DNA of 64,000 nt from Agrypnia vestita. Lineage: Eukaryota > Arthropoda > Insecta > Trichoptera > Phryganeidae. Positions 1-13,755 of the stretch are shown here, piece after piece. The stretch lies in NCBI GenBank assembly GCA_016648135.1, contig JADDOH010002105.1:32940-96939 (forward strand). The letters run 5' to 3'. Each line of letters opens with the position of its first letter. Positions within the stretch are counted from its first letter, which is position 1. A model generated the notes under the pieces. That model saw nothing but the letters and a program-made list of their open reading frames with translations, was not told the origin of the DNA and ran no database searches. The translations under genes and the position numbers were made by a program.

Positions 1-1660
1 ATGCGGTGCAGCACCACCACTCGGCGAAGATCTCGAAAAATGTGGTGCAGTGTAGAAAAATATGCTAGAAAATTTGGTGTTCACGACTGGGAGACTTATC
101 TGTGAATCAACGGCGAAAACTCCCTATTTGATTGAGAAGGGAAATATCCTCTGAATCATAGTCAGAATGATGATATTGCAAAATAAATAAAACATTGTCA
201 TTTTCAGAATTCGACTCTAAAACAGTTTTGAACATGACAGGAGACATTTACGAATATGCGAACTTGTACCCAATATTTTTGCCTGTGAGTTTATTGCCCA
301 TTGAATGTTGCTTATTGCTTCGACAATTGACCTTGGTCATGACTGAAATGTGCGCCTTAAACATTATCGCTGCGTAAAATTTTCGCCATCCAATATGGAA
401 AAATATACCCCGTTGTATATTTTATTTTGAATGCATCCAAGTGTTAACTTTATATTCACATAAATTTAATTACTAAATTAAAACACTAATAAAAGTTACT
501 ATGATAGTTTCGGTACGATAAGATAATAGAGAGTAGATCTCGGATGGTTAAACAATTTCTATAGTTATCTTTTCCGATTCTTATAAATTTCTTTTTTCAG
601 TAACTGGTAAATCAAATTGCCCTCCATGAGAGTCTCTGAAATTTCTTCAAGGTATTTTTTCGATTATCATCGGTTGTATCTTTTTTTAAAGTCAATTTAA
701 CTAGCACAAATATGTTTATATACATTCATGACACGTGTACATGCAAGATACTTGTCTCTGAGATGGGTCTCGATACACATAAGGATTGTGCATAGTTGGG
801 CACGGGATGAACTCTGATAGGTACATATACCTCATTTAACGATAAATTTCTAAGACGAGCCATCAAAATACTGACCTATAATGATAAGTCATTAAGACCG
901 GCCATCAAAATCTCACTCACACCCTTGATATATTAAAAATAATAGCACGATTAATTAGTTTCCAATGTAAATTATTTATTTTTTCCTGGAATACTTGCTT
1001 AAAGGAGGGCAGAGAATTTAACTTACGATAGTAAAAGTAATGAATTTCAGTATAATTTTTACTTAACGGAGGTACTGCCATTTATAATTGGTAAAACTAT
1101 ACTCGTGACAAAATATTAATCCTTGGTGTTTAGTAAAAGGTTTGTCTAAAGAGTTTCTTATATTTACTTTCATAAATATAAAATTGTAATAAGGCTATAA
1201 ACGTTTTCTTGGTCTCTTCCTTTATTTTTTAAAACTGTGTTCCCCGTGCATATCTGTCTTGGACACCTTCCAGAAGTTTTCTGTAGGTGTCTGCATTCGC
1301 CTTCTCTTTCCCCCCCCCTCTCTCTCTCTCTTTCTCTTTCTCAACTGCACAGGTCTTACTTTCGTACAGCAGACATGGTATATATTTCTAAAGTTGGCAG
1401 TAATTTATCATTAGCTAGTTTAACTACCCGAGACTTGGATTACTGTGTATATTAATATCAAGATAATTGCTAGAAAGAAAAGTGCAAAACTAAATCAATT
1501 AATCACAAATTATTCAACTATTTTTTTCAAGTGTTCTTTAAAAACATTCGTCACAATACTGTTACTGTTGCTACCTGAAAAACGTTACATTGGCCTAGAA
1601 AACACGGATGAATCTGAGCGAATTTCGTGACATCTTCAGAAAAATATCTGCTTTATAATT
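1..1660. other. No gene recognised
   Basis: AT-rich DNA. Apart from the CT-rich microsatellite at 1305 I see no coding potential or repeat shared with the rest of the window. Confidence 0.6.
1305..1345 (+). repeat. CT-rich microsatellite
   Basis: A pyrimidine tract, (C)9 then (TC)n and TTTC units. No gene association seen. Confidence 0.85.
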
Positions 1661-1666
1661 AAGACG

Positions 1667-2192
1667 AGCTGTTCTTACCCGGCGTTGTCCGGGTATAGGA
1701 TTTAGCCAAAAATGAATTTGTGGGGGGAACAAATGTTCCCGTGTTTTGCAAAGTCAAAAAATATGAGTCAAATAAGTCAAACGGTGTAGATTTGTATGGA
1801 AAATTACGCGTAGATTTTTAGTAATATTTTATCAATTTGTGTTTAACCCTAACATATAGATATATGTCGTCGTGGAATTTATAGAACTTGTTGAGTTCTA
1901 CAACTTTTCTATATAAAGTATTTAAATATCTCTTACCGTTAAGGCGGCGTTCGTAAAAAACGCATAGCTCGATCATTTTTTCGTCGACTTTATTTATTTA
2001 TATATTTATTGCAAAGCCATTTTGTTTTAATGGGATAATTTATAGCCTATGTTCATTCCGAAGGTTCATTCTAAATATTGGTGAAAGAATTTTTGAAATC
2101 GGATGAGTAGTTTTACATCCAAACTTACAATATTACCTAGTATACTTATACCTTTACTTCTTTATAATATTACCTAGTATAGATAGATAAAA
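1667..2192 (+). repeat. Repeat E copy (insect-wide 'gagctgttcttacccg' type)
   Basis: Starts gagctgttcttacccggcgt. Internal landmarks: catatagatatatgtcgtcg, atctcttaccgttaaggcgg, tttttcgtcgactttattta and ttctaaatattggtgaaaga, ending with atattacctagtatagata. These recur in order at 50782-51302. Related starts occur at 12741 and 57826. No transposase was found, so the class is uncertain. Confidence 0.7.
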
Positions 2193-2544
2193 TTCTTGGA
2201 GAAAACCGAGCGCTCCTGTTTTGAATTTGGTTATAGTTTTGAACGATTTTCAGTTATCTGTTTCCTCCGCTCCGTCGGATGAGACTTCATCTCCGGTGGG
2301 AGCGCAGTCTCCCCGACGAACTTCGCTCCTCGCCACCGGCGTCTGGTTTTTATCATCCTCGCTGGATCTGCGCTCCGTGCCCCCGGACTACATTTACAGT
2401 TGCTAGTCCAGCCGAAAAATCCGCGTGTATTATTTTATCAGGCTGTGCGATAATTTTGCAAATAAAGAAAAAGTATTTGCGGACATGTTGCGGTAAAAGC
2501 TGTAACATAAATTTACGAGGCGGTTTTGAAAAGAGATAAGATGT

Positions 2545-2660
2545 GGGGTATAAAAGCAGAGGCAGCAATATTAAAAAAATTGAATGCAGTTTTCAAGGAT
2601 TACTAATTTATAATGTACTGAATTCGAGATGGATATTTGCTGCCATTACTTTTATACCCC
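2545..2660. mobile_element. Repeat B MITE, short form (116 bp)
   Basis: Terminal inverted repeats ggggtataaaagcagaggca and the complement of tgccattacttttatacccc. The centre has gaatgcagttttcaaggatt and aatgtactgaattcgagatg. Longer relatives are at 23485-23935, 39635-39900, 41066-41655 and 61555-61760. Confidence 0.82.
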
Positions 2661-2669
2661 AAAACTGTT

Positions 2670-3260
2670 GTAAAATCAAGATATATTATAGATGTCTCAT
2701 AGAGACAAAGCTATTTTTATATGGGAAAGTAGGTATGGAAGTCGTTTTAGTAGGTATAGAGTTCATAGGGCATACGACATATCGTGCGGCTGGCTTAAGT
2801 GATCACTTTACACAATTTAACGTTCACCAATTCCATTCATGATATACTAGCACATTTATATAATTTTTGGAAGCTGTATAAATTTTTAACTTGCATACCT
2901 TGTTTCGTGTGTGAGTTGTATTTTTACTACCTCCACCTGTAGTCGAAAAATTTGGTAATCCCCATAAACCAGTACAGATTCGCCGTTGGTAATGATATGT
3001 ATATATGACATTTTTTCCGAATTATTAACATTACACTAGAAAACGCCTGAAAAATGTTAAAATTTTTATCTCCTTTCTCGACCAGTTTTTATATATTCAG
3101 AATATTTTGAGTAGTTATATTCAAAATTTTCATTAACACAATCCTGGATTTTATTGATACCCAGGGGGGCATCATTAATCAGGATATATTATATAATATA
3201 TCTTAGACTACCGATGTCCCCTGGGATATATATAATATATCTTAGACTACCGATGACCAC
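2670..3260 (+). repeat. Repeat A copy (about 500 bp)
   Basis: Contains agatgtctcatagagacaaa, ggctggcttaagtgatcact, cacaatttaacgttcaccaa, ttgtgagttgtatttttact and, at the end, ctggattttattgataccca with catcattaatcaggatatat. No coding capacity. Other copies: 11611-12190, 13756-13920, 18170-18290, 29813-29882, 47112-47700 and 57165-57350. Confidence 0.78.
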
Positions 3261-5749
3261 AGTGAAACCCATTATTGTGTACTTGAATTTTTTTTACCAT
3301 ACTCTAAATAATCTGAAATGTCATAAAAATTATCCATCGTTCGCTTATATGTTCCCATAACATACGTAACGTGCTTGAAAATGAATTATGTTCCCTATAC
3401 TGAAAACATTTTTTAAAAAACATTACAAAAACTCGGTTAAATAATTAATGTATAAACTCTAAAAGATGACTCGTAAAAATACATAGTATGTAATAGCATT
3501 GGCAAAATATCTAAGAGTTGACATAATATACTATTTATTGACAAATTTTTTTATTGTTTTATTTACTTGAGAACAATCACATTAATATTTAAATATGTAA
3601 TATAATAACATGTCTTATTAGAAATTAACCTACCTACATTAAAAGAAAATGGCATTCTACATTCGGCCATGACTGATGACGGCCGATATGATGAAGCTAG
3701 TATATGTTTTTTTATTTTTACAATTTAATAAATTATACATAGATTTGTTTAGTGTTAATTTAGTTTATGAATATGAAATAAAATAATATTGATTACATAT
3801 TAATAACAATAATAACTCTGGCGATACCCTTACTCATCTGAAACTTGTAAGTGAAGAAAATAAATATTGATTTAAAGTGAGCAGTATATTTTATATAATT
3901 TATATAATGGATAACCACCAAGAAAATTTCAAAAATGATTTAATTATTATTATCAATCTACTTAATTCAGTTTTATTTTAAACAAAAACATACTACGCGC
4001 GATGTACATATCCAATAGTATGCGGCAACTGACGTTATGTGCGTTGTTGCATTACTGTCTAGAGTGAAGCGGTCATATAACGTTGTCTCTTTCTCGCATA
4101 GATAGCGATAACGCATACGTTGATGCGTATCGGTTAACAATATATTCTTGAAATGTCACGACCATTATACGACAATCATTCAACCTTATCCTGGTTACTC
4201 TTAAAGTCTTATTATGTGTTTAAAGAACCCATGGCTATTGGTTAAAAAAAATCATATAAAAGATAGGCTACTGAAGTGAAGAGCGAATGTCGTTACGTTT
4301 ATAGGTCTGCCTATTGAAGTCGAGCCGCAGACAAAGGGTTGTAAAATGTTATGTTGCATTGTAGACCGGTAGATGGAAAGCGGGGGAATTCCTTAGAGTA
4401 CGAATCGGCACAAGAAAATTAATCTACTGTAGGCACGCAGGAGCGTCAATAGTACATGATACTGATTGAATGATTAGTATTATAGAGGACGCTTGTCGGG
4501 AGAGACCTGCTCGCCTTGATTCGATTGTGTTAAGCACAATCGACGTAATATCTAAAGAAATAAATATAATTAGTGGATATTTACTTAAATGTAAAAAGTG
4601 CTACGCTTTTTTTCCCTTCAGCGCAATATCAAAAGTAAAAGTTTCCCACGTCAAGTAATGAAAAGTAAAAAAAATTCCAAGTCAAGATATCATTCCTGCC
4701 CTATGTATACACTTCTTAATAGAGCAATGTAAAATAAACAATCTGTGTTGTAAATTTTACCTTGTGAAAGTGTACGGTTAATGCGTCCAACGAAATAAAT
4801 TACATTGCTGTTTTTTTCGTTATTTAAAAAAAGCTAATAAAAATATGTATTAGTTATTATTACTAGATTTTAATTTTATAATTATAAACTTATGTTCACA
4901 TTTAATTACGATGCGGTTACGAGTGCAAAAAGCTTACATACAAGTTTAAAAATTTATGAAAAAGAAAAATATTACATAATTTCAAAGCCGACTCTATGGT
5001 ATTATGCCGTAATTTTGATGCCGGCGAAGATATGGCTACTAAATATAATTTTCATACATAACTCCAGTAAGTTAACTACATTAACTCCATAAGTCCAAAA
5101 ATAATTAATTGTTTATAAGTAATATTCACTCGTTCTCCAATACATTTTTTTTAAACAACGTAAAATATTAATTTAAACTTTGATTCAATTAAGTCGCGCG
5201 CTAAGTGTGTCCACAAACGGGATCCTATACCAGAGGCTAATTGTCCCATTCAAGAGAATCAAGTGTTGTTTTAATGTATTTATCTTCTTAAAAACTTAAA
5301 AAGATACGCGGCTGTAAATTTGATAACAATCCGAAAATTTCCCGTTAGATGTGGGCACAGTACAATCTGAATTATAAAAATCGGTCACGAAGATATAAAA
5401 ATAATTTATAAAATAATAATACAAAATCGATCAGAATTCGTATAGCGTAAAATTAGCCTTAGTCAAAAAAAAAAAACCAACCCTCAGTACCGCCTCGAAT
5501 ATACGCAAAGTGCGCTCGGACATCACAGGCGGCATCTGACGAACCTGGGTCAAGTATGAATTTGGATTTCGTTGCTGATGAGCACGCAAGGGTAAACTTG
5601 TGTTGATTTGACATTTGAAAGATGTTTTTAAATAATATAAAAGCCTTATCTATGCTACTTCTCATATCACTACCCCGTATTCAATCAATGTATGTAAGTT
5701 GTGAATTAATTGAACGATTTAATTATTTTTTTATTTAATTTAAATATAG
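3261..5749. other. No gene recognised
   Basis: AT-rich. The stretch 4013-4500 is more mixed in composition and lacks repeat matches, but its longest frame is 62 codons. Nothing else is supported. Confidence 0.6.
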
Positions 5750-6680
5750 AGGGTGAAACAGAGCTAGTCCACAATACTTTGCAGGTCGATTTCTACCTTG
5801 ATTATGAGTTGAAAATGATTAAGCAACTGTGACCTAATATATCAATCGTTATGGAAACATTAGGGAAGTAAGTGACTTCAAAATTTGCGTTTTTTTAAAA
5901 ATATATTTGACTTATTTTTTGCAAAATGTTAAACTATCATAACAGTAACTTACATCAATTATGAAAAATTCGTTCGTTTCAATGCGCGTCAAATAAAATG
6001 ATAAAAAATGAGATGATGAGAAAAGATGAAAATATAATTTTTGGTCTCGAATTTTTCATAATCATTATAAGTTAAGTTATTGGAAGAAAGCGAGAATGAG
6101 AAATTTAAAACACTAGTACAACATGAATATACGACAAGACAAATAACGAATAAGAAACTATAAATAAAAAAAAACAATTATTACGGAGACAAGACCAAAT
6201 AATGCGTTTTACCAAAATTATTCAACAAAATACCGGATAGAATAAAAAATGTAACGGGACAAAAAATATAGAAAAAACCCTAAAGAGATACTACGGTGAA
6301 TTGTGAAGTGAATACTTAAAAGCATAAAAGTTTTAATACTATATATTTTTTTATACTATATTATGTTTTATACTATATTATAATTTAAGGAAAATTAATT
6401 AAGGATATATACATATACTGTAGTGAAATCCTTGCGTTTAAACTGTAAATACAGTTTTGCAAGAGGTAAAAATAAAATGGCAACAATAAAAAAAGGAACT
6501 GTAATTATTGTTCAACGATCTGCAAAAAAATAATTCAGAAATATTAAAAAAAATGTAACTTTGATATTGCTTATCTCCATAACTATTGATATTAGGTCTT
6601 GGTTGCTTGTACATTTTCGACTCATAATCAAGGCAAGTAATCCACCTGTAAAGTATTGTGGAGTAGCTCTTTTACACCCT
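5750..6680. mobile_element. Foldback DNA element, family F, full length
   Basis: A 931-bp element with long terminal inverted repeats: agggtgaaacagagctagtc at the left matches the complement of agctcttttacaccct at the right. The match continues inwards (cacaatacttt(g/a)caggt, cttgattatgagt(t/c)gaaaat). The centre is AT-rich with no transposase. Shorter or partial copies: 10800-11163, 17105-17275, 24540-24810, 25285-25480, 30772-31297. A related subfamily is at 14021-14411, 26953-27380 and 58560-58849. Confidence 0.85.
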
Positions 6681-8687
6681 GCAACATTGCTTGATTAAAC
6701 ACGATTGATTTTTTTTAGTGTCCTACGCTTCCTATTTTTAATTTTTTTTAAAAATATAATTTTAACTTTTCAGTCGTTACTTTTTTACGCAACGCCGTGT
6801 ACTTCCAACAGATAGTGTTTTTACATGTTATCCATCGTTGTTATTACGTTCTGTGTATCAGTTGCTTTGCGCAGTTAATAACACATCGCGATAACTTGGC
6901 GCGCGTATCTCGCGGAGCTATTTTTTTCCTTAATCTCTCCGGGCAGCGTGTCTGCTGACGACGGCGTATCTCGGCGCGACATGACCTATGCCAATATTTT
7001 TTCTGCCTTATCTTTGGACACATCATTATCTTGCGATGTCGACAGCGAGCCGTTTTAATTAAACGAGTATTATTGATTCGTTTTGCGTGTCGTACGAAGT
7101 TCACATTTCTTTATTTCATTTTTACGAACTGGTTCGCAGAGAATTCGCCGCCCGACTATCAGGTTCTTGCAGAATAAATAAACAATTAAGTTGTTCTTGT
7201 CCGTGTTGCCCAATTAAAAAAAAAGTTTTTTCGTTCTTTTAGAACAAAACTAACAATCTTTGTACATACATAATATACAGAATGATAAACCACAATGTTA
7301 CCTCTTATAAGACGATAGTTTTCAATGAAATTACTGGAAATTTTATTGCAAATTGATCGATGGACACATTCACCATAAGTGCCTGTCTATGGTTAGATTA
7401 ACTCTATCTTTTACATTTTTAAGACTAAAAAAAGTACAAATATTTTTAAAGAACATTTGCAGCAATTTTTTTTTTATGTTCAGGTATTGAAAAAAAACGC
7501 ATATTTTATAAGAACCGTGTATGTATATATATAGATATGCAAAAATTCTCTAGTCGTTGAAGTCATACCACAGCGTCTTCAGGAGAGTGCCTTCTCGCCA
7601 CGGGGTCAAGGATGTAAATTATCCGTTTATATCAAACGACCGTAAACGTTAAATTTTTAGTTATTTTTTTATGTCTATAATTTTAATTTCTATAATTCAA
7701 CAAACTAATTTTTTTATTCTTAACTTCATCAATCTGTTATTTAATGTATTCCCCATTTTAATGTCTCCTGTCAATCTCCACTCCACCTCCTTCCAAAGAA
7801 CGAGGCCACGCCCCCACCCGACATTTGATTCCTTTACATGATTAATTTATGTAACAGTATTGTGTTATTGGGCGTTCGTCCCGATGGAGATACAGCGGTA
7901 TTAAAACCGGTCGACGATAAATATAATAAATGTTTCACAAATTTTGTCAGATTTTCGAAATCAATAATTATGTCCAACCACGAATTTAACATCTATAGAG
8001 GTACACATCAAAAAGTAAATTTTTCCGCTGCGAATGTTCGCAATGATGTCGAAAAACATTGACTGTTTTTTAAAAGAAGTAATGGTTTCGGAATGGAAAA
8101 AGTAGACGTTATCTAACCACAGATAGATACCTACTGATGGTGTTTGCGTCCAGCGATCGCGGTGTTTTTAAGAAGTAGAAAAGGGTTTGTTACCGATAAT
8201 TTTATTTCAAATTATCGGCTTATAACAGATAACATTACATACACCGTCTCGATGAAATTCAAGGTGAATTTATTTATAATACAGATATTATAAATAAGGC
8301 ACCCACTTTTAGACGGTAAAGTCGTGAATAATAAAAGAGCTTTTTTATCAATATTTTTATCAATATCAATCAATATTTTAATAAAAACGATATCAGTATT
8401 GCTTTTATTAATAAAATAAGTACACCATGATAAATGAGAATGCGGCTGGCAATTGAAGCCGTATATTGGATTAGGTTACGCCCTCTTTCCGAATGCGTTT
8501 GTGCGCAGATTAGTGCAAACCTATTCTTACCGTGGTCATACTTTAGTTGGTTTTATGAATTGCTGGTGCCTGTGTTTTGCATACGGTCCTAAGGAATAAC
8601 TACACACAATTTGAACTGGAAGCTATTAAAATTAATTGGGATTGGATTATATGGTTGAACAATTTTATTGTAGCTCGTTGTCTAGTG
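6681..8687. other. No gene recognised
   Basis: 6780-7180 is of more balanced composition and carries a minus-strand frame of 86 Arg-rich codons (7104-6844) with no recognisable domain. The rest is AT-rich. Confidence 0.6.
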
Positions 8688-8780
8688 CAGTGCTTCTTAA
8701 CCGGGCGCCAGCGCCCCTTTGCGGGCGTTTTGGAGATCTGGTGGGGAGTTGTTAAATTTTTAGCACTTAGGGGGCGCTGC
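8688..8780 (+). mobile_element. hAT-like element end
   Basis: Begins cagtgcttcttaaccgggcg, a terminus typical of hAT (Charlie-like) transposons, followed by GC-rich sequence (gcagcgcccctttgcgggcg-like). No matching opposite end or 8-bp duplication was found, so only one end is supported. Confidence 0.4.
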
Positions 8781-10588
8781 GAGTGGGCATTGTGTCAATA
8801 TAGAAAAATAAGCTCATTCACATGCCATGCAAATTGATACACTTTTACACTTTCTTTAGGCACTTTGATTTTTTAATTTCTTTTAAATAAACTACACTTT
8901 TACGCACAAAAATTTAAACTGAGACATAATATTCAACATCTTTTTTAAAATAATATTTTGTGTATGTGATAGTAATATGACATATAAGGCAATAAATACA
9001 TAATGTTTTTAAAAATAATAACTTTTTTTATTCACACTTCTCATCATTTTTTATTTGTAGTAGGAAATTCATTGCATAAAATACAAGCGTCTGGCTTAAT
9101 TTGAAAATAGTACGAATATTTATATATAAAAAGGACAGCACGTAGTACATGCATACAAATATTATATTTAATTACATAATATAAATATATAATAATGCGT
9201 GCACCTCTTACGTGCTACTATTTATTTATTTTATTTATTTATTTAATATTCATGGAAGACCAACAGCACAACAAAGAAGCATAGAAAACATTGATAAAAT
9301 ATAGATGGCCAATTACAGGTCTGCACATTTAGAAATATGTTAGTAATGATAAATATTTATGAATTAAACTAAGGCATGTTAAAAATTATGCAACAAGAAA
9401 GAATAAAAAATTTAAACAAAACAAAAAGAAACTTAATTATTAGCAGAAAAACACAGGCATTTTAAAAAATAATACAAAAAGAATGAACAAGAGAAAAAGA
9501 GACCTAATTATTAAGTAGCAAAAAAATTCTGCACTCAAAATATTTTTTAAAACTTAGGCATGTTAAGAATTATATAAAAAGAAAGAATAACAAAAGAAAA
9601 AGATACTTAATTATTAGCAGAAAAACTATCATGTATATATTTTTATTGCATTGTGAACTGAAATAGGTAATAAATATTTAGGAATATAAAAAAACTGGAG
9701 AGAAGGTGTTAAATATATAAAGTATATACATAGGTAGTATGTGTGTGTTCGTGATTCGTGGACCTATATTGACTGATTCAGAAAGAGAGAAGAATAGAAA
9801 ATACGTGTATGAAAATATATATAGGTACATATGTCTTGTTTGCACTTTACATTTGATATTACTTTATTTTGGAACATTGTATGTGAGTAAAAAAAAATTT
9901 GGAAGTCTATAATTTTATCATAATTATTAAAAGCTGTTGTTCTATTAATTGTAGTGATTTTAAAAGCGTTGCATTTTGCGGCTATTGGAAAAAATATTGA
10001 GTCGACACGTATTCCGTGTACGCGTCTTATATTATAAAAAAATAAAATTACCATCAATCTGCGTAATGTAATGCATAGTCCAATAAAAACATCTTCTTTC
10101 CAAATTTTGAAATGCATTTATATCGGGTTAGTAGTGGCCATCTGAGGGGAGTGTTGCATACGTTTTGTGCAGGATCCTAAAAAGTAATTATGCAAAAATT
10201 GTTGATGACCAGTCGGTGTAAGAGTTTACGGAGAATAGACAGACATTGGGTTTTATACGAGTGTATACAGATTTGTACATCCTGCGTCTTATCCCTTACT
10301 CCCCGCCTCGTGCCGCTGAGAACACGATGAGTCCTTTATGCTCGGTAACGCGATACACCGTGGAAGGCCTCTCGCGCTGACTGGCTCCTTATGGAAGCTG
10401 CTTATATCGTATCAGTGTCCGTGCGTTTCACAAGATCACAAAACATACATATTGCGACGTTTTTTTTTTAACTATTCAAACTTTATAAAATGCTCTGGAT
10501 TTGCAAAACAGTTTTACGGAAAGGATTACCCACCCTTCATGCAGTATTTTTATTAGGTATTTTTTTTTTTTTAAATTTTTAAAAAAAA
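8781..10588. other. No gene recognised (tandem repeat at 9370 aside)
   Basis: AT-rich. A 117-codon minus-strand frame (10117-9764) has no known similarity and low-complexity composition. Confidence 0.6.
9370..9630 (+). repeat. Degenerate tandem repeat, three units of 80-100 bp
   Basis: The phrases aggcatgttaa(a/g)aattat, (a)caagaaagaataa and cttaattattagcagaaaaa recur near 9372, 9460 and 9550. Very A-rich, non-coding. Confidence 0.7.
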
Positions 10589-10760
10589 AATAGAGATGCG
10601 AACACGGAATACGTGTCACATCAATATTCGTACTATTTTCAAACTAAGCTAAACGCTTGTGCTATGAAAATAGGACTAACTTGCTGATCTGGAGTGAGAT
10701 TCGAACCCGCGACCTTTGGATCATGAGGCGAGAGTCCTAACCACAAGACCAACAAGCTAC
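10589..10760 (-). mobile_element. tRNA-derived SINE, family 1
   Basis: Read on the minus strand it starts gtagcttgttggtcttgtgg (A-box-like), has the B-box ggttcgaatct, then a body ending in gtattccgtgttcgcatctct and an A/T-rich tail. The loop CTCATGA in the head resembles a tRNA-Met anticodon loop, but the stems do not pair properly. Other copies: 22186-22355, 40872-41035, 47706-47797, 54040-54206. Confidence 0.85.
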
Positions 10761-10799
10761 TATTTATTAACAATTTTCGCCCTGATTTGGACTTTTACA

Positions 10800-11163
10800 T
10801 CATAAAAAAAGCATAGCTATCTAAGTCTTATTTTTTGTCTTATCTAAAACTTATTTTTTGCAAAACTTTGAATTATCACAATAACTTTTATTCTGAAAAA
10901 TTCATTCGTTCCAATACAAGTCAAATAAAATGTATTGAATTATTTTACTTGTATTGAAGCGAATAAAATGTTCATAATCGATATAAATCACTGTAACGAT
11001 AGTTGAACGTTTCGCAAATAATAAAAAAGAAATTAATGTTTCGATACCGCATATCTCCAAAACTATTGGCATTATGCAATGCTTTCTTTAACATTTTCGG
11101 CTCGTAATAAAGGCAGTAAGTAATCCACCCACAAAGTATTGTGGACTAGCTGTTACACCCTGT
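10800..11163. mobile_element. Foldback element, family F, shortened
   Basis: The inner arms (tcgttccaatacaagtcaaa and acttgtattgaagcgaataa) face each other. The right end acaaagtattgtggactagc ... ttacaccctg is complete. The left end is missing. Confidence 0.75.
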
Positions 11164-11179
11164 AAATAAATAAATAATT

Positions 11180-11560
11180 TGCAAACCGCACGAAGCTGTT
11201 TTCAGGCAATATATTCCACGGCGCTCGCCGACGGATATGATTTACGACTCGAATCGAATAAACTCTCGATTTTCTCTTCATTTTGCATACTTGGCAGCGC
11301 TCCTGCGTTTTTGCCTCTGATGGGGCACCGCCGCGCGCGGTCTGCTCTCCCCCGCCGTGGGAGAAGAAACTTCCCGTCCGACGAACGCCAGCATTTTTCT
11401 TTCATCTTTTTGTACTTCAAAGCCGAAATAAATCGCCCGCGGGCCGTCTCCGCCGCAAGATGCGCATTTTTTATTGTTTCTTCTCAAAACGCAGTCGGGA
11501 ATTCGATTAATATTATCCGTCGTCCGTAACCTGGTCGGTGGCCCACTCTGCCATAATTAT
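11180..11560. promoter_or_regulatory. GC-richer single-copy block
   Basis: caccgccgcgcgcggtctgc and gcccgcgggccgtctccgcc, with overlapping open frames on both strands and no recognisable product. No repeat match within the window. Confidence 0.25.
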
Positions 11561-11610
11561 CCGCTTGGTACTGAATGTGGGCACTATTTATTATTATTTA
11601 TGGTAAATTC

Positions 11611-12190
11611 TAAAGGTAAGTCTCACAGAGACGAATTTATATGAGAAAGTATGTATGTAAGTCGTTTTTGGAAGTCTTATCAGGGCTCACGATCTGTCAT
11701 TGACTGTTTTAAGTGATCATTGCACCGGTTTCACCCATGATCGACCTCTTATATATCAAATTTGGAAAGTTGTAAACAACTTCGTGTTTGTGAGATATCT
11801 TAATTTATCTTAAGAGAGAATCCATAAACCACGTGGTTCCATTTTGAACCCTTTTAAACCCCTTCATGTAGCCCTAACGTGGAACGTAGATTTTTTCCTA
11901 TTAATTCCAGAAGACATTTTGTGCAGTTTTCTCTTACCAAATCTATTTAAAAATGATTGATTATGTGCAGACCGAGCTGCGCAGATTTATACATCGTGTA
12001 TTCTATAACGTTTTAATTGTGGCAAATAAAATAGATGAAAGAATTACGTAACTCGTCTCTGACCTCCCCCCTCCCCCCACGAAGCCCATCATAGCAATCT
12101 ACCCCTCCCCCCTTCCCTTGATCAGTCCACGTGGTTTATAGACGCTCCCTAATTAATGATGATCCCTCTGGGGACTAAATCCAGTAATTG
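11611..12190 (+). repeat. Repeat A copy
   Basis: Starts agtctcacagagacgaattt, then tttaagtgatcattgcaccg, and ends atgatccctctggggactaa. The middle (11830-12110) is diverged and contains pyrimidine-rich tracts (acctcccccctccccccacg). Confidence 0.65.
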
Positions 12191-12740
12191 TGTATTTAAT
12201 TTTAAAATTTTAAAATAATCAAAACGATATATATTTATTCATGGGTATTTTCTTCGACCTTTCGTACGCAATTTACTTAAAACCATGGATTAACGGTTTT
12301 AAAAAACAGTTTTTTCAGTAAATTTGCATAGTTCTGAAACCGTTTTTTTTCTTCTTTGTAACCCGGTCTTCAATATTATACCTAATTACTATTCAAAATT
12401 AAACTAAAAGGAAAATAGGTAACATGTTAACGAAACCGTGGAGGAATTAATTAAAAGTTTCTTAGGAAACCTCGAGAGAAAACTTCAAATTCGCCAATAC
12501 TGAAGGCTGAATTCTCTATAATCGAGTCTACAAACCAAAGGACAAAAAAAGTTATCTTCTATCTGATCTGAAAAGTATTTAACCCATTTCAGAAAATTTT
12601 GTAACGAAAATTAGGAATTCGCTCAGTGGTCGAACAGTGGACGTCTTATGTTTTTGAATGTCATATTTCCTGAAGAAGAACACTAAAATAAATTAAAAAT
12701 ACAAATTGTAAATTTGGTTTAGTTTTGAATAAATTATATA

Positions 12741-12925
12741 TACACGTACAAGGTCGGTCAAGCGGTACGGATTTTCATCAAAAATATATCAGGAGGAGGG
12801 GAAGGGGTAAAATAGTAGGGGGGAAATGTTGCCTATGTTACCCGCCGGGTACTAAAGCATAAGTATGCAAAATTTGAATCGAATAGGACAAACGGTGTAG
12901 ATTTGACAGACAGACATTGAGTTTT
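12741..12925 (+). repeat. Repeat E-related fragment
   Basis: acggattttcatcaaaaata, tatcaggaggaggggaaggg, cctatgttacccgccgggta and acaaacggtgtagatttgac align with 57900-58060 and in part with 1780-1800. Confidence 0.6.
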
Positions 12926-13107
12926 ATAGTTATAGATTTTACAGTATAATTGTTGTATTGAATAAATAAAACTTCTATTATTCGTACTTTTTATATGAAT
13001 TTTTTTGTAAAAATTCAATATCGAAATTAATGAAATACTGAAATTTGAAAATGTGTCTGTTAACAATATATCCTCCTTTTATATTATTTCTAATAAAGCT
13101 ATAAAAA

Positions 13108-13220
13108 CACCCAGGATTGAGAAAATCACGTAAATGTATTGTGAAATCATCGGGAATCGAACCTGGAACCCCGGTACGAGAAGCTAGTGTCGTGCTCCCT
13201 GGGCTACGAGGGCCGCCATT
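13108..13220 (-). mobile_element. tRNA-derived SINE, family 2
   Basis: The minus-strand head reads ggcggccctcgtagcccagg, the B box ggttcgattcccg, then the body to tcctgggtgt. Related copies are at 20560-20620 and 54300-54415. The last two share tgacctc(g/a)cc and ggaaccctcgg. Confidence 0.75.
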
Positions 13221-13755
13221 GTGTAATAATATCGCGTATACGAAGTTAAATAACTTAGGTGTGTGTGTGTGTGGGTGGTAATTGAATTCCGTTGGCATTT
13301 CATTACTTCATCGCCAGTGGCAGATTTTAAGGGAGTGCCATCAGGAGAGGCCTCCATCGATGGCCTAACAACACCCCCCGCCCCCCGCAGCGCCCGCGGG
13401 AAGGGCGGGAGACCGACGCCGCTGGGGGTTGCGTAACGCCGCAATAGCTGTCTCCCTCTAGAGTGGATGTAATGACCCTGTAGCCGAAAATTTACCTTCT
13501 CGGTTTCTGAATTTGGATGCAGTTTATAACGATTTTAAAATGACACGTTTTTGGAAAAGATTGCAACGCCCACTGAGCCAATGGAATCTTTAAGTGAAAA
13601 ACAGTATATCTAAATAATATTCATTATTTTTAGCCGCAACTTGCTTTCCATAAATAGCCATCTTTAAATAAACGATAAAAATTAAATAAGGTTTTTTGTA
13701 TTAAAATTATAATTTTAATTTGATATGGTTTATATTAATTAAGGATAAATTATAG

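Noticed and set aside
10680..10758. Possible tRNA-Met (CAT loop) on the minus strand
   Set aside because: The stems do not pair, and the sequence is followed by a conserved body repeated at four other places, so it is a SINE head.
11179..11529. 116-codon frame in a GC-richer block
   Set aside because: Overlapping frames on both strands, no domain, no splice structure that supports it.
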